A stretch of 64,000 bases of DNA from positions 1 through 64,000 of the forward strand of contig NZ_BBCG01000007.1 of assembly GCF_001311925.1 (NCBI RefSeq), read 5' to 3'. The position numbers and the translations under genes were made by a program. Of the stretch, positions 58,089-64,000 are shown piece after piece (positions within the stretch are counted from its first letter, which is position 1; every line of letters begins with the position of its first letter). The notes under the pieces were generated by a model. The model saw nothing but the letters and a program-made list of their open reading frames with translations. It ran no database searches and was not told the DNA's origin. The DNA comes from Cellulosilyticum ruminicola JCM 14822. Lineage in GTDB: Bacteria > Bacillota > Clostridia > Lachnospirales > Cellulosilyticaceae.

Positions 58089-59539
58089 TGTTCATCACCT
58101 ATTTTCTCATCAGCTATTTTTTCATAAGAAACTTTTGTATCGACTGTAATTGCTTCTGATGGATTACTTACAACTAATTCATCTTTATTTACACCTTCTA
58201 CTTCTATATTAAGCCCATTACTAAGTCCTTGTGTAACTGTTCTCTTTTCTAATGAACCATCTTCTTTTACGACATAAACATAAAATTCGTTTTCATCATC
58301 TTCTAACACTGCTAAAAGTGGTACAACACATACATCTTCTCTTGTATCTGTAATAATCTTGACATCTACCGAAAAGCCTGGTTTTAACACGTCTCCTGGT
58401 TTAGTAATTTCTACGTCTATAGGTAGTGAAATAGTTTCTCCTTTAGTATTTGTTTCAGTTGTAGCTACTGCTGCTATTTTACTTACCTTTCCTGGAACTT
58501 CAATGGTTTTAGATCCTGTATATTTTACAGTTGCATCCAAACCAAGTTTTAAATCTGCTGCATAATAAGGTGAAATATTACATTTAACTTTTAATTTACT
58601 TGGATCTACTATTGTAAATAAAACTGTACCAGCAGCAACACTCATGCCCTCTGCTACATCTAATTTAGTAATAACACCATTAATAGGTGCCACTACCTGA
58701 GTTGTTGCTTTATTCAAACTAGTTTGTGCATCATAAATATCTTTTTCAAGTTGTTTAATCTCTGATTTTTTAGCTGTAATTGCCTCTTTTTTAGTTGTGC
58801 TTTGTTCCTTATTTAATAAAACATCTAATTCATATTGTGCAGAAGTAATTTGTAAATCAATAGTTTTTAGGCTTTCTGTATTAAGGGCAATTGTTTCATT
58901 AGATTGACTAATCTTTTGTTTCATAGTTGCAATCTTGTCTTTTTCCGTATCCACAGTATTTTGAGATACAAGCCCTTCTTTTAAAAGTTCTTCATCTAAT
59001 TTCAATTGTTTTTCTGCTTCACTTAAATCAGTTTTTGCATTTGTAATTTCTATTTTTACATTTTGTATTTCATTTTGAGCTTTCTTTTTACTATCTTGTA
59101 ATGTTGCAATACTTTGCTGTGCTTTTAGAATATCTCCTTTTGAAGAAGCCCCCATCAAATCATTTAGTGATTCATTTGCAGCCGCTAATTTGGTTTGTAA
59201 TACTTCTAGACTTTTTTGTGTAGAAAGTTGCGTTTCTTGGTCTAAAACAACAATAACGTCACCTTTTTTAACACTGTCTCCTACCTTTTTAGAAACACCA
59301 ATAATTTTATTATTTGAATCTAAATAAACAGTTTGTGTATCAATTGCTTCAAGTTTTCCACTAGAAGAAATCTTCGTTTCAATATTATCCGTTTTTACTT
59401 TCTCTACTTGTACACGCATTCCTGTTTTATCGCCACCAATGGTGTCATCTTCTTTAGGCTTATTTTTCACAGCAGCAACTACTAAAACCCCTGTTATTGC
59501 TACAACTGCTACAATGATTAATATCTTTTTTCCTTTCAT
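58085..59539 (-). CDS. MacA/HlyD-type membrane-fusion (adaptor) protein
   Basis: 484 residues. An N-terminal membrane anchor (ILIIVAVVAITGVLVVAAV) is followed by the first half of a lipoyl domain (GKLEAIDTQTVYLDSNNKIIGVSKKVGDSVKKGDVIVVLD), a very long coiled-coil hairpin at about 105-275, and the second lipoyl half (TTQVVAPINGVITKLDVAEGMSVAAGTVLFTI). Beta-barrel and membrane-proximal domains complete it. The hairpin is long enough to reach a TolC-like partner. The start at 59539 has GGAGG five bases upstream; the frame to 59551 overlaps that site. Confidence 0.92.
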   Translation of the reverse strand: MKGKKILIIVAVVAITGVLVVAAVKNKPKEDDTIGGDKTGMRVQVEKVKTDNIETKISSSGKLEAIDTQTVYLDSNNKIIGVSKKVGDSVKKGDVIVVLDQETQLSTQKSLEVLQTKLAAANESLNDLMGASSKGDILKAQQSIATLQDSKKKAQNEIQNVKIEITNAKTDLSEAEKQLKLDEELLKEGLVSQNTVDTEKDKIATMKQKISQSNETIALNTESLKTIDLQITSAQYELDVLLNKEQSTTKKEAITAKKSEIKQLEKDIYDAQTSLNKATTQVVAPINGVITKLDVAEGMSVAAGTVLFTIVDPSKLKVKCNISPYYAADLKLGLDATVKYTGSKTIEVPGKVSKIAAVATTETNTKGETISLPIDVEITKPGDVLKPGFSVDVKIITDTREDVCVVPLLAVLEDDENEFYVYVVKEDGSLEKRTVTQGLSNGLNIEVEGVNKDELVVSNPSEAITVDTKVSYEKIADEKIGDEQ

Positions 59540-59565
59540 AACATCCTCCAAAAAAATTCATTATC

Positions 59566-60189
59566 CTATTTGTAAATGCCATATTTCAGTATAGTAATAT
59601 ACTTATTTAGTTCCTTCTCTAATACATCTATATTTCTATTCTTGTCCCTTAAATGTATAAGTTCATCATATCTTCTAAATACTGCTTCTAAAAGTGTATT
59701 AGTTACAAAAATAATATCTTCTATTATTAAATCTACGCGAATTGACTCAAAGTTTAAATAAGCTATAAGATATTCTTGTAGCCACTCCATTTCAATTCTC
59801 TTATATTGTTTTATTTTCTCATTTTTATTCTCAGTAATTTTATTAGTATAGTCTTTAAGTAATTTTATTTCTAATGTATGATTACTTATATAGTAATATT
59901 TAGTAAGTAGTAAATGCTTTAATCGTATATAAAAATCTTTCTCATCTATACTCTCTACTACTTCTCTAACCTCCTTTTGCACCTTTGCCATTATGTAGTC
60001 TACAACATCTTCATATAGGCCTTGCTTACTAGAAAAATAGTTAAATAAACTTCCTTTAGATATTCCAGCTTTCGACGCTATAATCTCTGTAGATGCTCTG
60101 TCATAGCCTACATTTGCAAATTCGCCAATAGCTACATTTAAAATATTTTCTTGCTTAATTTTACTCAAATTTAAAAAGTTTCTATTCAT
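59566..60189 (-). CDS. TetR-family regulator of the export operon
   Basis: 207 residues. The N-terminal HTH (QENILNVAIGEFANVGYDRASTEIIASKAGISKGSLFNYFSSKQGLYEDVVDY) is textbook TetR; the helical C-terminus is the ligand domain. First gene of the operon, 26 bases before the adaptor. A sharp promoter and a 14-bp palindrome lie directly upstream, so it probably represses its own operon until a ligand binds. Confidence 0.93.
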   Translation of the reverse strand: MNRNFLNLSKIKQENILNVAIGEFANVGYDRASTEIIASKAGISKGSLFNYFSSKQGLYEDVVDYIMAKVQKEVREVVESIDEKDFYIRLKHLLLTKYYYISNHTLEIKLLKDYTNKITENKNEKIKQYKRIEMEWLQEYLIAYLNFESIRVDLIIEDIIFVTNTLLEAVFRRYDELIHLRDKNRNIDVLEKELNKYITILKYGIYK

Positions 60190-60204
60190 AACATCCTATC
60201 CTTT

Positions 60205-60218
60205 TGACTTTGTAGTCA
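60205..60218 (-). promoter_or_regulatory. Palindrome TGACT-TTGT-AGTCA, probable TetR operator
   Basis: A perfect 5-bp inverted repeat with a 4-base spacer, between the -10 box and the TetR start codon, about where transcription would start. Position and symmetry fit a TetR-type operator. Binding itself is an inference. Confidence 0.55.
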
Positions 60219-60224
60219 TTTTGA

Positions 60225-60253
60225 ATTATATTATAATATTTTTTAATAGTCAA
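60225..60253 (-). promoter_or_regulatory. Sigma-A promoter of the TetR-MacAB-TolC-like operon
   Basis: On the minus strand TTGACT (60253-60248) and TATAAT (60230-60225) are exactly 17 bases apart, 36 bases before the TetR start codon. Confidence 0.85.
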
Positions 60254-60366
60254 TTAATTCTAACTAGTATTAATCTTACATTTTTGTTACCTTACTGTTA
60301 TATTTGAACACTCATTTCATAATATATAATAAAGATGTTTTTTTATATTATTAAGAGGAGGACAAG

Positions 60367-60630
60367 ATGCTACATAATAAAAAAAGTAATGTCACAAATT
60401 ACAATCGTATTTATGCTGTTTTGCTCGTAGCAATTAATTTATTTTTTCTATTTATTACATTGAATTTTTTACTTCCTGTTGCTAATTTTATCTCTCTCTT
60501 TTTCTTATCTATGGCTGTTTTCAACTTAATTCTTTACTTATTTAGCAAAAAACTTTTGCATTTATTAATTGCTATAAGCTGCTGTAGTTTTTCTATTTTA
60601 TTAAGCCTACTTTTTACTTATATTAATTAA
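60367..60630 (+). CDS. Small three-segment membrane protein
   Basis: 87 residues, nearly all hydrophobic after a polar N-terminus (MLHNKKSNVTNYNR): about 17-36, 38-58 and 62-85 are likely membrane segments. No family recognised. Divergent from the TetR operon. AGAGGAGG lies about five bases before the ATG, so it is expressed. The 5' gap is too AT-rich to choose a promoter. Confidence 0.7.
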   Translation: MLHNKKSNVTNYNRIYAVLLVAINLFFLFITLNFLLPVANFISLFFLSMAVFNLILYLFSKKLLHLLIAISCCSFSILLSLLFTYIN

Positions 60631-60639
60631 TAAATCAAT

Positions 60640-60769
60640 ACCACCAGTTGAACTGGTGGTTTGCACAGCCCTAGAAGGGAATATTACTGGCAGCATCTTA
60701 AAAGATGCACCGATTAGCCCGTCAATCGCATTACTTTCACAGGCAGTCACTAAAGTGGCTGTCTTTTTT
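60640..60769 (+). ncRNA. Structured RNA-like element of five hairpins ending in a terminator
   Basis: Five successive stems: ACCACCAG/CTGGTGGT (60640-60660), CCCT/AGGG (60669-60679), GCATCTT/AAGATGC (60693-60708), CGATT/AATCG (60711-60728) and GGCAGTCAC/GTGGCTGTC (60742-60763) followed by six Ts. GC content is clearly higher than around it. The order of small hairpins recalls the right ends and guide-RNA-like 3' regions of IS200/IS605 (TnpB) elements, but no tnpA or tnpB is present. A solo remnant, a non-autonomous element or an independent small RNA are all possible. Confidence 0.45.
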
Positions 60770-60775
60770 GTCTCT

Positions 60776-60918
60776 TAATTCTTGCGACCCGTAAACGTTC
60801 ATCTTTCTATTTCTAGTAAAATCTACACTAGGATTTCTAACAAAAAGCGAAGGATTATCAGCTAAATCCACTATCACATTTTCTAAGGATAAAGTTAAGT
60901 TATAATATAATCTGACAT
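60776..60918 (-). pseudogene. N-terminal fragment of an IS4-type transposase
   Basis: ATG 60918 with AAGGAGG upstream begins MSDYIIT. After a one-base shift the frame reads LTLSLENVIVDLADNPSLFVRNPSVDFTRNRKMNV, the usual N-terminus of an IS4-type transposase (NP-x-x-DFTRNRK). It ends abruptly at the hairpin element at 60640-60769, suggesting truncation by that insertion. An inverted repeat CTTGTAAT/ATTACAAG at 60929-60959 lies just upstream and may be part of the old IS end. Confidence 0.7.
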
Positions 60919-61008
60919 ACTATTTCCTCCTTGTAATCAAGATATTTCTTAATTACAAGGGCCGCTTTCACTATGCTCTATATGTCAAGAATTTTTTACA
61001 AAATAAAA

Positions 61009-61041
61009 AGACCCCTATATCATTTCTGATATAAAGATCTT
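61009..61041 (-). terminator. Terminator of infC-rpmI-rplT
   Basis: On the minus strand AAGATCTTTATATCA pairs with TGATATAGGGGTCTT (partial), loop GAAA, followed by TTTTATTTTG. Confidence 0.8.
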
Positions 61042-61107
61042 AAATCGTTATCTTAACTTAATGACATTACCCCTAAGGATGCCTTTTTAAAAGGCTATGA
61101 TTGTTAA

Positions 61108-61464
61108 TTATTTTAAGTTAGCTTTAGCTGTTTCCACTAATTGTGTAAAAGCAGCTGGGTTTGTGATTGCTAATTCTGATAACATTTTTCTGTTGATGTT
61201 AACGTTAGCATTTTTTAATCCGTTCATGAAACGACTGTATGATAAACCGTTTAAACGAGCTGCAGCGTTGATACGAGCAATCCATAAAGTTCTGAATTCT
61301 CTTTTTCTTAATTTACGACCTACGTATGCGTAGCTTAATGATTTCATTACAGCTTGTTTAGCTGTTCTAAATTGTTTAGATTTAGCTCCTCTATAACCTT
61401 TAGCTAATTTTAATACTCTATTACGTCTTTTTTTAGTAGACATTCCGCCTTTAACTCTTGCCAT
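61108..61464 (-). CDS. rplT: Ribosomal protein bL20
   Basis: 118 residues: [57 protein letters not shown], then [40 protein letters not shown]. It binds 23S rRNA early in 50S assembly and, in B. subtilis and E. coli, represses its own operon by binding the leader mRNA. Last gene of the operon. Confidence 0.98.
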   Translation of the reverse strand: MARVKGGMSTKKRRNRVLKLAKGYRGAKSKQFRTAKQAVMKSLSYAYVGRKLRKREFRTLWIARINAAARLNGLSYSRFMNGLKNANVNINRKMLSELAITNPAAFTQLVETAKANLK

Positions 61465-61490
61465 TTGCTTGACCTCCTATCGTCTATTTC

Positions 61491-61694
61491 TTATAAATAT
61501 GGTAAAATTCTCTTCATTTGTTTTTCATTTGTAGAATCAACTAATGTAGCTTTTCTTAAGTTACGTTTTGTTTTAGTTGATTTTTTTGTTAAAATGTGTC
61601 TTTTGTAAGCTTTGTTTCTTTTTAACTTTCCTGTTCCTGTTACTTTGAAACGTTTTGCTGCTGCTCTATTAGTTTTTAATTTTAATTTAGCCAT
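61491..61694 (-). CDS. rpmI: Ribosomal protein bL35
   Basis: 67 residues, very basic: [44 protein letters not shown]. Between infC and rplT, as in nearly all bacteria. AGGAGG precedes the ATG. Confidence 0.98.
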   Translation of the reverse strand: MAKLKLKTNRAAAKRFKVTGTGKLKRNKAYKRHILTKKSTKTKRNLRKATLVDSTNEKQMKRILPYL

Positions 61695-61743
61695 TGTGAG
61701 AAGTCCTCCTTTTATACCTTATATTTATTTATCAATAAGTAAC

Positions 61744-62250
61744 TTATTTTGGTGTTACCACGATAACCATTGCTCTGCCTTCTAATTTAGGTTTTTGTTC
61801 TGCTACTCCAACTTCTTCTACTAAAGCCATAGCTTGCTCAAGAAGTTCGTTTCCTCTATGAGTATGCATCATTTCACGCCCACGGAACACAACAGAAATT
61901 TTAACTTTATCCCCTGCTTTAAGGAATTTTGCTGCATTTCTCATTTTCGTTTCAAAGTCATGCTTTTCAATACTAGCTGAGAGTCTAACTTCTTTAACGC
62001 TAATAGTTTTTTGTTTTTTACGCGCTTCTTTTTCTTTCTTAGCTGCATCAAATTTGTACTTACCATAGTCCATGATTTTACATACTGGTGGTTTTCCTTG
62101 TGGAGCGATTTTTACTAAATCAAGATTTTTTTCTGAAGCCATGCGTTGTGCTTCTTTAGCTGAAACAATACCGATTTGCTCGCCATCTGCTCCTATAAGT
62201 CTTACTTCTTTGTCACGAATTTGTTCGTTGATCATTAAATCGTTAATAAT
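61744..62250 (-). CDS. infC: Translation initiation factor IF-3, probably starting at AUU
   Basis: About 168 residues: an N-domain (LMINEQIRDKEVRLIGADGEQIGIVSAKEAQRMA), the linker (PPVCKIMDYGKYKFDAAKKEKEARKKQK) and a C-domain (SIEKHDFETKMRNAAKFLKAGDKVKISVVFRGREM). AGGAGG is followed after five bases by ATT ATT AAC GAT. The GTG at 62256 lies inside the Shine-Dalgarno itself and the first ATG is 20 bases away, so the only well-spaced starts are AUU codons at 62250 or 62247. IF-3 discriminates against AUU, and in E. coli an AUU start gives autoregulation. A bacterial annotator would write GTG or ATG here. Confidence 0.95.
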   Translation of the reverse strand: MINDLMINEQIRDKEVRLIGADGEQIGIVSAKEAQRMASEKNLDLVKIAPQGKPPVCKIMDYGKYKFDAAKKEKEARKKQKTISVKEVRLSASIEKHDFETKMRNAAKFLKAGDKVKISVVFRGREMMHTHRGNELLEQAMALVEEVGVAEQKPKLEGRAMVIVVTPK

Positions 62251-62256
62251 GGGCAC

Positions 62257-62475
62257 CTCCTAAATTTGTTTGCCTAAATATAATTATTTTTCACCCTTTT
62301 GGCGTAGTGTGATACGCTTACATAAAATAATAAGGTGGATAGCCGAAACTACCCACCTCTCTATATCATACTAAACTAAGTTAATCAAATTCAAATTAGT
62401 ATGACCTTACGAACAACTAACGTTGTAAGGTGAGAAGTAATAGCTTCTACTTATTAGGCTTGCCGCCTTCAACAT
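62257..62475 (-). promoter_or_regulatory. Structured leader of the infC-rpmI-rplT operon (L20-leader-like)
   Basis: From the promoter to infC lies a leader of about 220 bases with at least five stems in minus-strand order: AGAAG/CTTCT, ACCTTAC/GTAAGGT with inner AAC/GTT, CATACTAA/TTAGTATG, AGGTGGGTAG/CTATCCACCT followed by TTATTATTTTAT, and GCGTA/TACGC. The fourth looks like an attenuator terminator and could be joined to earlier arms in an alternative fold. In Firmicutes this operon is controlled at the leader by ribosomal protein L20. I assign the same role by position and structure, without having aligned it to the known motif. Confidence 0.65.
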
Positions 62476-62480
62476 CTAAT

Positions 62481-62509
62481 ATAATATCATCTTTCTTTCA
62501 TTTTGTCAA
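62481..62509 (-). promoter_or_regulatory. Sigma-A promoter of infC-rpmI-rplT
   Basis: Minus-strand TTGACA (62509-62504) and TATTAT (62486-62481) with 17 bases between. The transcription start would fall near 62475, giving the long leader. Confidence 0.88.
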
Positions 62510-62512
62510 CAA

Positions 62513-62752
62513 TCAATTAGAATTGTATTTTTTCCCATTTTCATGTGGAACATTTTGATTATTTGCAGGTACTTCCCATCGACTATATATAATATCTATG
62601 GCAGATTGCTCCCCCATAATTATTTTCCCACTTTTATTAATCATTTTATTAAATTCATAGCAGGATTAAGGCGTTTTGTTAGAGTATACCTCCCATAATT
62701 TATATGAAAGGCTATATTTAGTATAGTCACTTTTTAATCTTTCTATGACCAA
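62513..62752 (-). pseudogene. Broken short gene after the foldase remnant
   Basis: One frame of 80 codons from TTG 62752 (AAAGGTG upstream) to TGA 62513-62515: VIERLKSDYTKYSLSYKLWEVYSNKTP, a TAA, then YEFNKMINKSGKIIMGEQSAIDIIYSRWEVPANNQNVPH. The frame is otherwise kept, so a single nonsense change is the only visible damage. Family not recognised. It ends where the infC promoter begins. Confidence 0.45.
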
Positions 62753-62784
62753 CTTTTTCACCTTTTTTAAAGTTATATGTATAA

Positions 62785-63665
62785 TTAGTATTTTTCAATT
62801 CTAGCTTCGTCTACCCATTTGTTTAATTGTTCTTCATAATAAGCACCTTGTCTCTCTTCACTCAGATTTTTACGTATTTCTTCCATAGCTTCTTGTCTAG
62901 AAATACTTTTTGCCTCTACGATGTTTTCCACTTTTAAAGAAATAATAATTATCTTCTACTTTTAATAAAACTAATACTTGTCCTTCATCCAGCGTTCTAA
63001 AATACCTCTATCATTTCAGGCTCCAAGTGCATTTTATCATATTCTACAAAGCCCAATTCTTGAGCTTCACAAATAACCTCTTCTAAGTCTATTTCACTTA
63101 TTGCTTGTTCAATTCATTCCTGCATCTAATCTTTCTTGAACAGCTTTTATACCTAACTACACATTAAGCTGAGCTTCTTCCTCATTACTATCTGAATAAA
63201 CTATAATATACTGCATATCAGCCCTGCACATTGCATATATTCTGCTTTATTTGCTTCATAATGCTGAACGACTTCTTCTTCACTCACTTCAACATCCACT
63301 GTTCTTATTGTATCGTTAACTTTATCTGTAATGACTTTCTTTCTAAGTTCCTCTATATACTCAGCTTCTGTCATATTTACTTCATTTAAATCATATTTCC
63401 TAAGTACTTCTAAATCTCTATATTGTTCAAGTATTGTTATCATACAATCTGGTCTTGTCAGATTGTATAATTTCAATACTCTCTCTTTTATGCTGTTTAT
63501 ATTATTTTCCGCAATGGCATAAATTGATTTTTCTATTTTCGTTATCATATTGGAATCTCCTAAAACTACACCGTTATATTGCTCCTCATAGAATAATCTT
63601 ACAAATTCCTCACTTAAGCTTTCTGCCACTAAATGATTCACTTTATATAAAACTATATTAGGCAC
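62785..63665 (-). pseudogene. Broken PrsA/SurA-like peptidyl-prolyl isomerase
   Basis: The N-terminal part is open (63201-63665: ITDKVNDTIRTVDVEVSEEEVVQHYEANKAEY, the helical hook before a PpiC domain). Downstream, pieces in changing frames continue the family pattern: AVQERLDAGM, EQAISEIDLEEVICEAQELGFVEYDKMHLEPEM, TLDEGQVLVLLKVEDNYYFF, then AKSISRQEAMEEIRKNLSEERQGAYYEEQLNKWVDEARIEKY ending at TAA 62785-62787. At least four lesions. The expected start is unclear; the GTG at 63665 has no good site and the frame may continue from upstream. Confidence 0.75.
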
Positions 63666-63718
63666 ATCGATATTGCTTTTTAATAAAAATTTACTATTTG
63701 TAATAAAAGTATTATAGG

Positions 63719-64000
63719 CTACATCACTAAACTACTATACGATAAAAAGGCTACTAAACCACCTATTGTCAACTGATCTTTTCCAATAAAAATAATTGCA
63801 ATGATATAAATCAGATTAATCACAATGCTTTGTATAAAGCTATCACTTCTCATATTAATCTGCTCTAAAAACTGCACCCTTTTTTATCTAAATCCATTTT
63901 GTTTTTTGTCAAATGACTATATATCTCTTCTTGTTTCTTATATAGATTCCATAATTTAATTTCTTGTATGCCATTAATCATCCCCCCTACCCATTCACCT
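63719..64000 (-). pseudogene. Fragment of an exporter-type ABC membrane domain (cut by window edge)
   Basis: Reading inward from 64000: GEWVGGMINGIQEIKLWNLYKKQEEIYSHL, a stop, then in another frame VQFLEQINMRSDSFIQSIVINLIYIIAIIFIGKDQLTIGGLVAFLSYSSLVM and TAG 63719-63721. The pattern (GIQEIKLW ... LTIGGLVAF) is the last part of an ABC exporter membrane domain, before the ATPase. The ATPase domain is missing between this and the foldase remnant. The pair may be relics of a peptide export system. Confidence 0.6.

Overview
The window is low-GC, Gram-positive (Firmicutes) DNA. It carries strong AGGAGG-type ribosome binding sites, T-tailed hairpin terminators, TTGACA/TATAAT promoters, SpoIID- and SpoVB-type sporulation-family proteins, a HPr/Crh-WhiA-YvcK-RapZ operon, the infC-rpmI-rplT operon with a long structured leader, and a secreted pectin lyase with a cellulose-binding-type module. 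An anaerobic, plant-fibre-degrading clostridium of the Lachnospirales (Cellulosilyticum-like) fits best. This is an inference from gene content, not a database match. Most genes are on the minus strand.

Layout. 1-229: end of a transposase. 371-8156: typA, a modular rhamnogalacturonan lyase, a 2[4Fe-4S] ferredoxin and topoisomerase III. 8486-12468: a rotted carbohydrate ABC-transporter operon with two deletion joints, four in-frame stops and a frameshift. 12791-20765: an acidic membrane protein, an auxin-efflux-type carrier, a metallophosphoesterase lipoprotein, homoserine O-acetyltransferase (metAA), a small (p)ppGpp synthetase, a SpoVB/MurJ-type flippase and rarA. 20953-22974: a TrmB-type regulator in an operon with a lysA-type decarboxylase, with a promoter and possible operator. 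23177-26359: a candidate small RNA, yajC-tgt, and aroC. 26595-31761: a FliB-type lysine methylase with two small partner genes, a FatA-type thioesterase, and several broken genes. 31918-37207: queA, an unusual glycyl-radical-enzyme-like gene that lacks its radical domain and runs into an SCP2-like tail, a transposase remnant, and a SpoIID-like protein. 37506-45969: crh-whiA-yvcK-rapZ-murB, then sbcC-sbcD. 46158-48072: a membrane-anchored alpha/beta-hydrolase fold without a catalytic Ser, a DsrE/YedF-like protein and a small membrane protein. 48396-52715: potD-C-B-A with a cupin-type regulator (polyamine uptake). 52787-53367: IS66 remnant. 53852-60189: a TetR-controlled MacAB-like export operon with a TolC-like protein. 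60367-62509: a small membrane protein, a structured RNA-like element next to an IS4-type fragment, and the translation operon infC-rpmI-rplT. 62513-64000: decayed export/foldase genes.

Two kinds of damage should be kept apart. Some loci (the sugar ABC operon, IS fragments, the 62.5-64 kb region) have several stops, frameshifts and deletions and are true relics. Others (whiA, sbcC, potC, the DsrE-like gene, probably the glycyl-radical-like gene) are intact apart from one single-base indel in a short homopolymer. That pattern suggests either sequence error or slippage. I annotate these at full length and say so. No CRISPR array, tRNA, rRNA or prophage was recognised.
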